Source of the DNA: Zonotrichia leucophrys gambelii
Taxonomy: Eukaryota > Chordata > Aves > Passeriformes > Passerellidae
DNA: 64,000 nucleotides
Direction: 5' to 3'
Assembly: GCF_028769735.1 (NCBI RefSeq)
Contig: NC_088177.1
Location: 23,101,599-23,165,598 of the forward strand
In this document: piece after piece, positions 38,200-50,537 of the stretch
Numbering within the stretch: the first letter of the stretch is position 1
Layout of the letters: each line of letters starts with the position of its first letter
Notes under the pieces: model-generated
Database searches by the model: none
Seen by the model: the letters and a program-made list of their open reading frames with translations, nothing else
Told to the model about the DNA's origin: nothing
Made by a program: the position numbers and the translations under genes

Positions 38200-38684
38200 C
38201 ATGTCCAGCTGTGGGCTCCCCAGTACAAGAATGTGCTGGATAGAGTCCAATAAAGGTACAGAAAGAGGATTAAGGAACTGAAGCATCTCCCCTGTGAGGA
38301 AAGGCTTAGGTAGCTGGGACTGTTTAGCAAAGAAGAGAATGCTCATGGGGGGGGGATCTCATCACTGTGTATAAATGGGGGATAGTACAATACAAAGATG
38401 CATATCCAGTTTCTTTTCAGTGGTGCCAGGTGACAGGACAAGAGGCAATACATACACTTAAACATGGAAAACTCTGTCTGAAAGTCAGGATACACTTTTT
38501 TTATTGTGAGAGAGACAGACAAGTTGCTCAGAGAGGTTGTGAAATCATCACCCTTGGAGATATTCAAAAGCTGTCTAGACAAAGTCCTAAGCAAAAAGCT
38601 TTAGGCAGTCCTGCTTGAGCACAGAATGTTGGACTAGGTGACCTCCAAAGGCCCCATCCAGTCTCAGCCAGTTTGTGATTCTGG
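38200..38684 (+). mobile_element. CR1 LINE 3' fragment, sense orientation
   Basis: The 3' part of a chicken-repeat-1 retrotransposon. Recognisable blocks are CCAGCTGTGGGCTCCCCAG, GCATCTCCCCTGTGAGGAAAGG, TGCTCAGAGAGGTTGTG, TTGGACTAGGTGACCTCC and the terminal TTTGTGATTCTGG. These correspond in order to the conserved 3' end of avian CR1. It is 5'-truncated and diverged, with a G9 run near 38346, which indicates an old insertion. CR1 is the dominant LINE of birds and reptiles. Confidence 0.85.
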
Positions 38685-39075
38685 TCCTGTATCTGCACTC
38701 TGGCTCTAAAGAGAAGATTTTAATTTATACAAAAGTGAAAGAAGGCATCTTCATTCAGTTATGGATAAGTCAAGAATTAGTAGAAGTAGTTTTCAGTTTG
38801 TGTACTCTAATACTTAAGGCCTGCAGGTGAAGTAAGTGAATAAATCTATTTCTCCATAGACAAGAATTGGGAGTGGTAACTGAGTTGTAAGTAGAACTGT
38901 GACTTGAAGATGATATTCTCATTGAATGGATGCATGTGGAATTTATCTCTTGGTTTCAATGCCATTCAATTAGCATGGTCAATTATTATGTATATTGTCT
39001 GCCAGATGACAGATGAGTGCAACTTGAAATGGTAAGATCAAAGCCTGCAATTGTGTTGTAGAAAAGATAGCTTTG

Positions 39076-39080
39076 AGGTG
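39076..39080. repeat. Target-site duplication AGGTG, left copy
   Basis: This five-base direct repeat is matched at 40364-40368 and directly abuts the LTR terminus. It fixes the element borders. Confidence 0.85.
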
Positions 39081-40363
39081 TGTCGTGGTTTGACCAGGAA
39101 GGAGTGGGAATTCTGGGAAGCTGTGGTCAAACCAATGAAGGTTTTGGGTTTGAGACTGGCGTCCGGTGTGGCCAGTGGGGTTTGGACACACCTCCGAGAA
39201 TACACAGGGGTTAAAAGCAGGGCACTGCCCTTGGAACTCCCTCTTTGGGACATCGTCGGGCGAAGAGGTCAGATCTCTTCCCCCGCCCAGCCCGCTGCTG
39301 CTGGGCGGGGGAGGGGCCGGCCATGCGGTAGGCCCGGGGCCTGGACAGAGATGGTGTTGAGGGGGCTTCGGGGGGCTTCGAGGATGGAAGGGTGGAAGAT
39401 CCCAGAGAGTCAGCCCTCGGGCAGCCAGCCCCCCCTCCCCAGGAGAGCAGCCAGCCAGGAGGAGAAGGAGGGAGAGTGCCCGGCCGGAGCGGCAGCGTGT
39501 GGGCAGCGTGCGTGGGAGTCGCTCCGGACCGACAGAGACTGAAAACTTTTAACCCTTTCTTGCATGATTGGGGCCTTGCAAAAATGCTAATCCTCCTCAA
39601 AGCTGAATAAGAAGGGAGATAAGAGATGAGATGTGGAGATGATTGGATGGGGAGAGATGATTTGGAGTGGCCTTTTGGCTGGACTTTTCTCGTGGCTATG
39701 GACTCAGTTGTTCCTGTGACACAGACTGCATTTAGGGGGAGGCAGTGCCTCAAAACCAGGAAGGTTCTTCGTGAGGACCCCCCGGCCCCAGGGGGTTGGA
39801 AAAATTTGGGGGGGACAGATGTCCCAAAAGCAGAGACTGTGCCTTTTTGGAGTGAGACAAGGCATCCTTGAAAGACAACCCTAAAAGCAGCTCTGGTCCA
39901 TGTCTCAGTGGTGAGAGCACTGGGCATGGAAGGACGATGTTACAAGCGGCAGAAGGACTTTTTTTTCTTTTTTTTCCCGGGCGGTGCCGAAGTAACAGAG
40001 AAGCACACGAGGTTTCAGTGTGTTTCCAAGAGAAGCCTATGGAACGAGAAGGACTCCTTTCCTCTTCATGAACTGATGTTTGAGTATACTAAAGTGTCGT
40101 ACCGGGTGTTTTGGGAGAATGTATTGGATTGGGAAAGTCAGGTGGTGGGGAGGAGGATAATGGTTTTTTTGTAAGGTTTTCAATTCTTTTCTTTTTTTTT
40201 CCTTATGGTCTTTCCCTATTTTCCTGTAGTTTAAGTAATAAAGTGTCCTTTATGTTTAAGTTAGAGCCTGTTTTGCTTATTCCTGGTCACATCTCACAGC
40301 AGACACCAGGGTGAGGCATTTTCATGGGGGGCACTGGCTCTGTGCCAGGCTCAAACCATGACA
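39081..40363 (+). mobile_element. Solo LTR of an endogenous retrovirus, sense to PDE11A
   Basis: A 1283-bp element starts TGTCGTGGTTTGA and ends TCAAACCATGACA, a near-perfect inverted terminal pair of TG...CA type. It is flanked by a perfect 5-bp duplication AGGTG (39076-39080 and 40364-40368). It carries AATAAA at 40237-40242, near its 3' end as in an LTR. No internal retroviral genes accompany it, so it is a solo LTR left after recombination. A 5-bp duplication suits class III or class I avian elements. The GC-rich interior gives spurious open frames. A second copy lies at 48895-50202 in the opposite orientation. Confidence 0.88.
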
Positions 40364-43300
40364 AGGTGATACTTATTAATTCTCCTATGCCAATTTAAAG
40401 TTCTGATCTGCAATTCCTATTTTTGGTATTGGTAGTATCAGTCTTCACAGCTCTCACTTTGCCAATACCAAGATCTTCCCATCTCATGCAGTGACATTTA
40501 TAAAGCAGGTTCCACTGATTCAAGCATAGTGGAAGCCAGGAGTCTTTCCAAAATTTTGACAAAATCTTTCTTTGTGACCTTTTTCCTCCCTTCAGATATC
40601 AGTTAAATTTTTCTTTGGCTCAGTTTTGCTGTCTCTAGATAAAAATTACTACCTGACATTGCTGCTGTAAAACTTTGTTCATGGCCTGCCAAAGTGCTTT
40701 GAGACACTGAGATTTAGGCACTGCAGAACTGCCTGCCTTACATAACAGCTGCAGGCTCCTGTGCCTGGGGCCTGGCCTCTAGTGGCTCCTCTTCAAACAG
40801 GGCAGAGCAGAGCAGCCAGGCACTAACAGCCCCTCCTGGTCTCTCGGGAAAGCATTACACTGGTTAAATGTCCTCTGTGAATTATCTCAGATGATATATA
40901 CCTTGGGTTTTTTTGGTTTTTTTAAAGGTGATGATATAATTTAGATATTTCAAATATAACTGATTTTCATCCTTTGAAGGAGAGGAACTTAATTTGTGGG
41001 TAGCAGTTGTGGTTTTGAAGATTCATGGCCTTTTGTGATTCTTCTTACCCCTATTATTTCAGATAAGCTAATAACAGCAGCTTAGCATTTCTCCTTAAGA
41101 TTTTGCTACAAAGCCTTGCTAATGTCCAATGGGTGGAAACTCTAGAGTTGATAAAGAAACATAATTTATAACTGTTGGGTTGATTTAAGGCATTCTGCCT
41201 GCAGGTGGTCCCACAGACATAGCACACATCTCCACCATGCAGGTCTGAGAGCCCTCAGTAGCCCTTGCAGTGAGGAGTCTCCGTGGCTGTCAGTATGTTT
41301 ATGACAGAAACATGTTGGTTCACAGCTTTGATCACACTGCTGCAACTTTGCAGCCTTCATTCAGGCTGCCTGTAAGCTGACTTTTCCTTGCTTTACAGCT
41401 CAATGTGCATTTGCTGAAGCCCTGGGGCTAAGGGCCAGTGCCAGGCATTGGCTTGGCCTTACAGGTGCTTACACTGGTATGGTGATGCTCCTTACCTACT
41501 ACCTCTGCTCTTTTTCAGTTCATACACTTCTGATTTTAATAAAACCACTGTCATTCCTTGTGTAACTTTTTTCTTCCTCTTGTCCTCATTTTCTCTTCTG
41601 GAAATCCTGGCTTAATATCACATGCTGAATAAATGAGTGGCAGTTTGCTGGGATGGGCCTTATTAGTGGGCATCACTGATTCAGGTTTGTGTAAAATATA
41701 GAGGCATTTCCAATGAAAATAGCTGGATTTTGCATGTAGGAGATCAGATGAAGGGATCCTAGAATAGCAGACATTTTACATATATTTATTTTTGGCTTTC
41801 TAGTCTTTAGCAGAAATGTTTTCCTATTTCAGATTCATTTGGGGCAGCACCATTTAAAATGAGGTGCTGTAAGGAAATTTACAGTACACTTATTCTTCTT
41901 TTTACTTTATACCAAATACTAAATATAATGCAATGTCAAAATGTTTATGTCTTACCAAATATTGTTAAAAATAGGTTTAATAGCAACTTCTAATGTTTTT
42001 GGGTTTTTTGACAGTATAATTCAGCATTGCTTGTTTTTTGGTTTTTTTTTTTGAGGTTCATACCCTGGTAGTGAGGGGAATAATGGATAATATCTAGCTG
42101 TAAAGTGACTGGGTCAAGAAATCGTCAAATACCTGCCAGAAAAAAATAAGATTTGTAGATGTGTTCTGACTGTATAAACATTTTTACAAGTGTATTATTA
42201 TAAATCAAGTTAATTGCGTTGACTTGTTTTCCCAGTTTAAAGACCTTGGGTGCATAGCAGAAAATAGAGAAGAGGAGGTTGTGTTGAACAACTAGAGGGC
42301 AGTGATGGGGCCTGCAGAAAAGCCAGAGTTGGGCACATTTGGCTGCACTCCCACCCTTTCCTGCCCCTTGCTCCTGCATGCAGCAGTCTCCCAGTGCCAT
42401 GGCTTGTGAGGACAGTGACCTACATAGGAGTCAGGCTTTAAAACTGTAATAAGTCTGCTTCTACCAGAGACATGTTTTGTAATCTGTCTGGTGACGCAGT
42501 TATCTAGTTTGAATGTGTGCCAGTAATTCTGTGAGGCAGGCAAGTACAGAGGCAGTGCTGAAGGATTGCTCCCGTGGTCCTTTTCAGGCTGTTTACAGAC
42601 ACCAAAAGCTTGCAGAGTTAGAGAGTGAGCTTTATAGGGCAGAGATGCTGCGCTATGTTTGCAAGCATTAGCGCATTTTTATGGTACTCATTAATAATCA
42701 CATGCAAATACAAACTTTAAAAAAAAGAAAGAAAAAGGCAGTAGAAGATAGGCCCAGGAGCCTCTGCAGGTTCAGTGATACACATAGGAACTGTGTACCC
42801 TATTTGGATGCCTACAATTCATGGAGTGTTTTTACCAACCAATTGTTCTTCCCATGCTTGGGGTGGAAAAATAATTTTGGTAAATATTTCTTGGATTTGT
42901 GAACTTAGATGACAATTGGATTTTATCAGATGTGTGGCTAGCCAGACCCTGCACAGCTGGCAGGAGGTAATGGAATTTGGAAGAGCACTTGTGTTTAACC
43001 ATTTTGCAATTGGATTTGGTTTATTGCTTTCAGAATTCAGTAGAATATTTCACCCTCTGAACCTATTTTGAACACATTAGGAAATGTTTTAAAGGGCAGC
43101 TGGCTTCCCTGATTTGGTTTCAAGTATGTCCACAAAACATTTATCACTTCAAACTATAGCAAAAACTTCCTTTGAAAGGACTTCTTTTCTCTTTCTAGGA
43201 AGGCTGTACTAGCTCCTTTCCCCACAGGCTCACCAAGCAAGCTGTGTAAAGAGAAGTGGCTCCTGTGGCCGCTAAAGAAAACAACTGAACCAGACAGGCA

Positions 43301-46300
43301 TTTGCTGAGAGCTCAACCTGGAGTTTGTGCCAGAGTGAGTACACAAGCATTACTGAGAAGCTTCTTTCTTCTGTCAGACATCAGAATTGTTTTCTTTTCT
43401 GACCACAGGCAGGGGGTGCTTGGAGTGTGCCAGAAGCCAAGTTAGACTCCATTGGATAGCTATGGCAGCGTGTGCTCTCGGAGAGGGCTCCGTGAGGGCA
43501 AAGCTGACGCGGGGGAGGCAGGGTAAATGTCACTGCATTCGCTGAAGCTGAAGTCAGGGCTGCTTTCCAGCCAGCAAGCTCACATTTCCCTCTGCAGTGT
43601 GCTGCCATTGCAGCGCTGGCTGGTTTTCACCATTAGCTAATAACTTTCTGCATTGCAGCTCTGCACCCATGCAACTTTGTTGCTTTTATATTTTCCTCTC
43701 GTAAGAGAAAATTTCAGAACTTACTTCCTGTGAGTCACACAATTCTAGAAAATAGCCTTCTTTTGCTGCAGGAACGAGCAGGGGTTTTTCTTAAGCAGCA
43801 AGGGAAGAGTTTTACAGATTCCTTAAGAACACTCATCTCCAGGCTGTGCAGTGGAGGGAAAGGTGGTATCTCTTGATAACGTGCATTGTCAGAAAGGGCT
43901 TGGCCAGAGGTCTCCTTCCTGTTTCTGATGATAGAAAGATTTGTATCGGATGTGAAGTGATTGTGAAATCCAAACCCAGATGATGAAAAGAAACCCTAAT
44001 TTTTAGCAGTTCAGAGGAACACTAAGAAGCATTTTACTAACTTATGTATTCTATGTCTCATCATCTATGAGAAGCTGGATGAAAGGAAAATGAGAGTCAC
44101 ATCTCAAGACACTGTGCTGCTGTAGTGTAGGTGTCCAGATGCTGATGTGCCCAGACAACTGTGTAACCAGGTGTGGAACTTTTGGCCTGTAAAACTGTCG
44201 TCATGAAGAGGAAACATATGGAAGACTGCCCTTTAAAATTCTGAGGGAGCAATGGTGTGTTTCTGAACTGATGCCGTAAAATAAAAGTATCCACTAACAA
44301 GCACAGTTTGTAGCTTACTTGTCCTAGTATTTAGTACTGCAGAATCTGGAAATGTTTCATACTTCCAAATACCAAACTCCTGCTTCAGTTATTGTTGTAG
44401 ATTTGAAGGTCGAACTTTGGGGCTACAATTCTGGAGGTGTGTGGAGATACTAAAGCAAAGGAAATATATCCTGTGGGAAGCCAAAAGTAACTATGGTCAG
44501 GGCAGACATCTGATCTTACTGGTGTAGTTTTGAAGTAAAGATAAGTAATCTTCAAGACCTAGCTGAAAATGTAAGTAGTTATTTAACTGAATACAGAAAT
44601 TTCTTGTAATTATACTGTTTGTTTCCTTGGTAAGTTGTGTTTTAATACTCCTAACATACAACAATGAAATAATAGAATTTCAAAAAGAAAAAAGTGAGAT
44701 ATTGAAGGTTCCCATTACTACTACTTCTTTTCATAGGTTTCCTGCCCTGATAAAATATTGAACAGTTTTTGAGTTCAGCTTTTTAGCTTTTGAATATTGC
44801 TGTGAATTTGTGAGGTGAGTGTAACTGCTACCCACTGATACTTACTGGGGGGTTAATGAAGAGAAACTGGGCCAGGTCATCTGGACCCTGAATGTCCAAG
44901 TAATTCATAATATAAACTTGCTAACCTGAAGTTACTGTATCTGAATACTTTACAGTTGTCATGAAAAAAAATCCAAACAAAACTAATGTCTTTTAATATC
45001 TCAGCACATTCATCAGCCTAAACACCATTTTTATAAAATCTACTATTACATACTTACCGATGTGTTTATCAATATGTCACATAGAACTGTGATGAATCAT
45101 TGCAACTACTCCTATTAGACAAAATAATTTAATGAGCCACATCTGTTAAAGCTGGTTTTGATTTTTTTTCAATTCTGCCTATTTGCTTTCTTTGAAAATA
45201 ACTTTAGTAACTCTGCAGAATATTTTCCTTTAATTAATTCAAAATAGATGTGGAAGCAAATTATCTTTCAGATATATTCCCTTTTGCTTCAAAACTAATT
45301 TTTTAATGGCCTTCCGTTTAACAAAGGGAAATTACTTTATGTACTTCAGAGGGGTATGCTGCATGTTCTTCCACGAGTTTCACACAAAAACTTTGTGCAT
45401 TGGTGTAATGGAATCACGTAGCATACTCAACCTTTGGGCCAGTTCTTACCCTGGCCCTAATTTCTTACCAAGAAATTAGTAATTAGTTATCTTTCACTTA
45501 AAAGGAGGGGGAAAGGATGTGTCTATCTCATGGTGTTATGTGCCATTTCCTCAACTTTTTACATTCTTTTTGGAGGGAAAATCCCTGAAGTGAGAATCTG
45601 GCATAAAAATACCAGCTGTGGCTCAGACAGATAAGAGTTGAATATGATATTATTCCATATTTTTATGGAGTGTCCACAGTCATACCATAAACATGTTAGA
45701 GGTGCTTGTAAAATAGTCTTAATAGTGCAGATCTAAATCTGTAATCTGAAATAATGCAATAGCTGCTTTCTATCCTACTGAGCAATTTTGGTTTAAAAAG
45801 TTTTACGTAAAATTAAGGTACCATAAGAAACATCTTCATTCTTTGTGTAGTTGATGCTGCATTACAACTTGCCAAAAGATGTTTAAGAAAAAGTCACTTT
45901 GACCATTCGAGAGTACAAAAGTGTAAGAACAGCAGGCTTTTGTTTTGTGAATTTAGGTAAACAGGAATAATTGAACCACAGGGTGATTCCTCTCTACCTG
46001 ACAGTTTTTGTCTTGTTTTTTTTTCTTCATAATTGTTGACAATTATTCTTATTTCTTCTACTTAAGAAACAACTTGGTTTTCTTAAACAACTTGGTGTCC
46101 TTCTTAATTGTGCTGCGCCTTATACAATTAGTTTGAGTGGTGCAAGAGTGATGTGTGTCAGTGGCTTTCCAAGCTCTTAAGATGTCATAAAACAGTGTTT
46201 TATGGATGGTAATTTCTGTGTATAGATCCAGTGCCTTGGAGTTTGGGTTCCAGAGACCAGTGGTTTTCAATATTGCAAGGTTTTATTTTCTTCTCACTAA

Positions 46301-48131
46301 AAAGAAATTTTGGCTAGCTGGTTTTGTGATGCCTGAAGGTTCATAAGCTCCTCTTGCGCTTTCCTTTGTCACAGGGCCACATTAATTTTGGGAATGGAGA
46401 TTCCAGTGTGGAGACAATAAATACTACTATTTACTTATTAAGTAAAAATATATCCAATCTCATTAAGGTATTCAGAATTTCAGTAAAGACCAGATTTTTC
46501 TTAAGTTAACTTCTTCTGCTCTGATCTCTTACTTGGCTGTGTTTTTTAGAACTATTACAAGAAAATATAGATAGGGAGGTTTTTTGTTTAATTTGAAAAT
46601 AAAAAATAAAGTGAAATAAGCAAAATTCTCTCAGAGAAACTCTGACTATTAAAAAAATTAATCCCTCTTATCAGTTTCTTACATTTGTACTTTACTTTTA
46701 ATTTTGTATACTCTGTCCTGTAGATCTGGTGTGATAGTTGGCTACTTTAATTTCTGCCTCTTCAGAAAGGTGAGTGTTTGTAGAGTCTAAAGTGTCATTT
46801 TCCTTACAGCCATAGGTAGCTGTGATGGGAAGAGGATGAAAGTAGAGTGTTTCCAAATGAGCAGTATAAGTGTGCACCCTTACAGTCTGCAGTTACTGTG
46901 ACAGAGTACCAGGTGTAAAGGTACAAAATTCAGAGGATCTGAGGATCCTTTCCAAAAGCTCATCATTACTCAAACACAGACTAAGCAGGTATGGAACCAG
47001 TGGAGTGCTCAAGGTAGATAAAGTATAATAGCAGTTGCTGCTGCTTCTGTTCTTCTGGGTTCTTTCCTCAGATATTCTCAATAGCCCACGTCTCTGGGTT
47101 AGCAGGTTTTTTCTAATTAAACAGAATTTCAAAGACAAATGCCACTCTCTTAATGCCAAAGTTTGTCACAGACAGGATTTCTTACAATAGACAGACAGAC
47201 CAAAGAGAAGAAAGGTTAGCTGCTGCAGCATTCTTTTGGCTCTGTAAACAGCAGAGTGCCTCAAATCCCACTGGCTTTGCAAATGTTAAGGCTATTCAGC
47301 AGCTGTAAAATTTGCTAAAAGTCTCAGGCCTAAGCCTGGGAACCACTCAGGAGTGACAGTATGTTACAGATTTCTTACCAGCGTGTGGCTTAAAAATGCT
47401 GGGTTTGTACTTTGATCCATTGTCATCCTTGTGAAGTTCCAGTCCCACAGGTGTTCAGCTGTTTGGCTGGTCCAGTTTGCTAACTTCACACAGCCAACCT
47501 AAAATCATCTTGGGCACCTCAAACTATGTTCCCAGTCCCTCCTTTTCAATCTTTTGTAATGTATGATGATACATTAAGGCCCAGTTTTTCAAGCATGTTC
47601 TTTTAACTTTTTTTTTTAAACCTTCTTTGAGAAGACAATCTGTTTTCTGACTAATAGTGTAGGATCAATGTGCTGTGTTCCACTGTGCTGGTATTCTCCA
47701 AAATCTATGTAGAATTCCTCAACAGGAATGTGACTCAAACTTGCTTCTTGAGCTCAGAACAAAAAAGCAGTCCAGAGAAATAAAGAATATTTTTCTAGGG
47801 AAGCTGTACTGTCTACAGTAATTTAAAGTAGTCTTCAGAAGACACTTTATAGGGTTGAGAATCCACAAATTGTCAGAGAAATTGTGGAGGACTCAGACTT
47901 CTGGGACCTGTGAACTTAACTGTATTTGTTCTTTCCTAGATATTTCATCTCTTTCCATGCATCTGATGTGCCTTGCCCATGATAATTTCATTTTGTATTT
48001 AGTGCTCTGCTGAAGAGTGAGCTGAGACCTTCCTGTGATGTGTCCCCTGAGTTTAGGTCTGTTTACTAGAAAGAAATTGCTGTAAACAATTGCAGTTGTT
48101 TTTAATGACTGCAAGTTTTTTTCCATACTAG

Positions 48132-48221
48132 GTGATGCAGATGTACCTCCCCTTCTGTGGGATTGCCATATCCAATGCCCAGCTATTTGCAGCTTCAAGG
48201 AAGGAATATGACAGAAGCAGG
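48132..48221 (+). CDS. PDE11A: PDE11A exon 3 (end of GAF-A)
   Basis: The exon has 30 codons, residues 327-356, VMQMYLPFCGIAISNAQLFAASRKEYDRSR, with acceptor TACTAG| and donor AGG|GTAAGT. It forms the last strand of GAF-A and the long helix connecting to GAF-B. It is phase 0 at both ends, so its omission would keep the frame while removing the GAF-A C-terminus. It is the only exon between the two inverted LTRs. Confidence 0.97.
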
Positions 48222-50396
48222 GTAAGTGCAAAATGTGCAGTGGACCAGCATCAAACTTTTGTTCATGCAAATTACAGCTATGCATATGTGTTTGCTAAGC
48301 AGACAGTTCTATTTCAAAAACTGCATTTTCAAAAGATCCCTGTTTTGATTGAGGCAGCAGGCAGACAGTGTGGGAGGGAAATCCACTTGTAGTGGTGGCT
48401 GTGGTTTTCTGATGTCAGTTCCGCATCTTGAGGTGCTCAAACAATTGCATTTGTGGCACAGACGGTGCAGGAGAAAGTGTTACTTAGGCAAAGATTCAAG
48501 CTCTCATAAAATTCTACTCATCTCAAGCCTCTGCCATTCTGAATTTTTAATATTTAGTTCATGCGCAAATAATGTGGATATATCTTTATAAAATTAAACA
48601 GGGAAAAAAACCCTATATGTGAATGGTTTTGACAGTATGTCTCCATAGAATACACACTGTGCATGCATTGGGACAGGAGGCTCTGAAGTGAAAATAATGC
48701 TCTGCTGCCCTGTCATTCCCTTGTCAGAGAGGTCTTTTATTTTTTGAAGAAACAAAATGGTAATTTTGAGAGGTTTTTAATAATAGTTGGCTTCTTTTTT
48801 ATCATACTTTCTACAATGACAGGGAACTATATTTTTTTAGCTTGGATCACAGGTCCGGAACTTCAGTAGAAATACATCTAGTGATATTGAACCTTGTCAT
48901 GGTTTGAGCCTGGCACAGAGCCAGTGCCCCCCATGAAACTGCCTTCACCCTGGTGTCTGCTGTGAGATGTGACCAGGAATAAGCAAAACAGGCTCCAACT
49001 TAAACATAAAGAACACTTTATTACTTAAACTACAGGAAAATAGGGAAAGACTATAAGGAAAAGAAAAAAAAATTGAAAACCTTACAAAAACCATTTTCCT
49101 CCTCCCCACTACCTGACTTTCCCAATCCGATACATTCTCCCAAATCATCAACTGCCCAGCCTTGGCCCCACACTTTAGTATACTCAAACTGCAGTTCATG
49201 AAGAGGAAAGGAGTCCTTCTTCTCCTGGAAACACACTGAAACCTCGTGTGCTTCCTTGTCACTTCGGCACCGCCCGGAAAAAAGTCCTTTTGCCGCTTGT
49301 GACATCTTCCTTCCATGCCCAGTGCTCTCACCACTGAGGCATGGCCAGAGCTGCTTTTAGGGTTGTCTTTCAAGGATGCCTTGTCTCACTCCAAAAAGGC
49401 ACAGTCTCTGCTTTGGGACATCTGTCCCCCCCATATTTTTCCAACCCCCTGGGGCCGGGGGGTCCTCACGAATGAACCCTCCTGGTTTTGAGGCACTGCC
49501 TCCCCCTAAATGCAGTCTGTGTCACAGGAACAACTGAGTCCATGGCCACAAGAAAAGTCCAGCCAAAAGGCCACTCCAAATCATCTCTCCCCATTCAATC
49601 ATCTCCACGTTCTTCGGGCCAGGTCCTTGTCTCATCTCATCTCTTATCTCCCTTCTTATTCAGCTTCGAGGAGGATTAGCATTTTTGCAAGGCCCCAATC
49701 ATGAAAGAAAGGGTTAAAAGTTTTCAGTCTTTGTCTGTCCTGGGACGATGATACTCCCACACGTGCTGCTGCTGCGGCCGGCCGGGCTGCACCCTTCCCC
49801 CCCCCCTTTCTCCTCCTGGGCCGGCTGCTATCACCGCCGACTCTCCCTCTCTCTCCCTCCTGGGGGGGGGAATGGCTGCCCGATGTCTCTTGGGGCTCCT
49901 CCACCCTTCCATCCTTGAAGGCCCCTCACCTCCCATCTCTGTCCAGGCCCCGGGCCTACCGCATGGCTGCCCCTCCCCCCGCCCAGCAGCAGAGGCTGGA
50001 CGGGGGAAGAGATCTGACCTCTGCGCTGCGACGTCCCAAGAGAGCCTCCCAAGGCCAAAGCCCTGCTTTTAACCCCTGTGTATTCTCGGAGGTGTGTCCA
50101 AACCCCACTGGCTACACCAGCTGCCAGTCTCAAACTCAAAACCTTCATTGGTTTGACCACAGCTTCCCAGAATTCCCACTTCTTCCTGGTCAAACCACCA
50201 CAAACCTGCTATTCCTTGACAAAGTATTAACAATTCATTTCAATTTTGTTGCCATAGTCATTAAGACCTTTCTTTGAATGAAGATTTCAAGGGATCACTC
50301 ATATAAAATCGATCCCAGATATGAAACTTCCTTTGCAATGCTCCATGTATTTATTAGTTTACAACCAATGCAAGAGTTTTCTGTCCTTGTATACAG
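48222..50396 (+). other. PDE11A: PDE11A intron 3 (2.2 kb, about 60% LTR)
   Basis: The intron runs from |GTAAGT to the acceptor ATACAG. The antisense solo LTR occupies 48895-50202, leaving about 0.87 kb of original intron. Only 194 bases separate the LTR from exon 4. Nothing else was recognised. Confidence 0.9.
48895..50202 (-). mobile_element. Second solo LTR of the same family, antisense to PDE11A
   Basis: A 1308-bp element reads TGTGGTGGTTTGACC... on the minus strand and ends ...TCAAACCATGACA. It has its own perfect 5-bp duplication AACCT (48890-48894 and 50203-50207). The LTR polyadenylation signal AATAAA is on the minus strand at 49022-49017. Long blocks match the copy at 39081-40363 in reverse complement, with scattered substitutions and small indels. 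The different target duplications show two independent insertions rather than one duplicated segment. No internal retroviral genes are present. Confidence 0.88.
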
Positions 50397-50537
50397 GCTT
50401 TACTGGAAGTAGTGAATGACCTCTTTGAGGAACAGACTGACTTAGAGAAAATTGTCAAGAAAATTATGCATCGGGCCCAGACCCTTCTGAAGTGTGAGCG
50501 GTGCTCAGTGTTACTTCTGGAAGACATTGAATCACCA
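50397..50537 (+). CDS. PDE11A: PDE11A exon 4 (linker helix and start of GAF-B)
   Basis: The exon has 47 codons, residues 357-403, phase 0 at both ends (acceptor ATACAG|, donor CCA|GTAAGT). It encodes ALLEVVNDLFEEQTDLEKIVKKIMHRAQTLLKCERCSVLLLEDIESP, here named only by its start and end: ALLEVVND to LEDIESP. The CERCSVLLLED segment is the first strand of GAF-B. The stretch matches the human protein with no differences I can recall. Confidence 0.97.

Larger units (their letters stand above)
20056..48131 (+). other. PDE11A: PDE11A intron 2 (28.1 kb)
   Basis: The donor is GTAAGG and the acceptor TACTAG. This is the largest intron in the window and is mostly AT-rich unique DNA. It contains a 24-bp palindrome (20158-20181), a small CpG island (31245-31440), a CR1 LINE remnant (38200-38684) and a sense solo LTR (39081-40363). 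Simple tracts include poly(T) at 25909-25923 and T19 at 34590-34608. I recognised no coding exon or RNA gene in the remainder. Confidence 0.8.

Noticed and set aside
38119..38618. Short open frames over the CR1 fragment as a coding gene
   Set aside because: The nucleotide sequence matches the 3' end of CR1 in order; the frames are incidental.
39051..39927. Open frames of 163 and 238 codons in the first LTR
   Set aside because: They lie inside the GC-rich centre of a solo LTR, are Pro/Ser/Gly-rich and show no retroviral protein signature.
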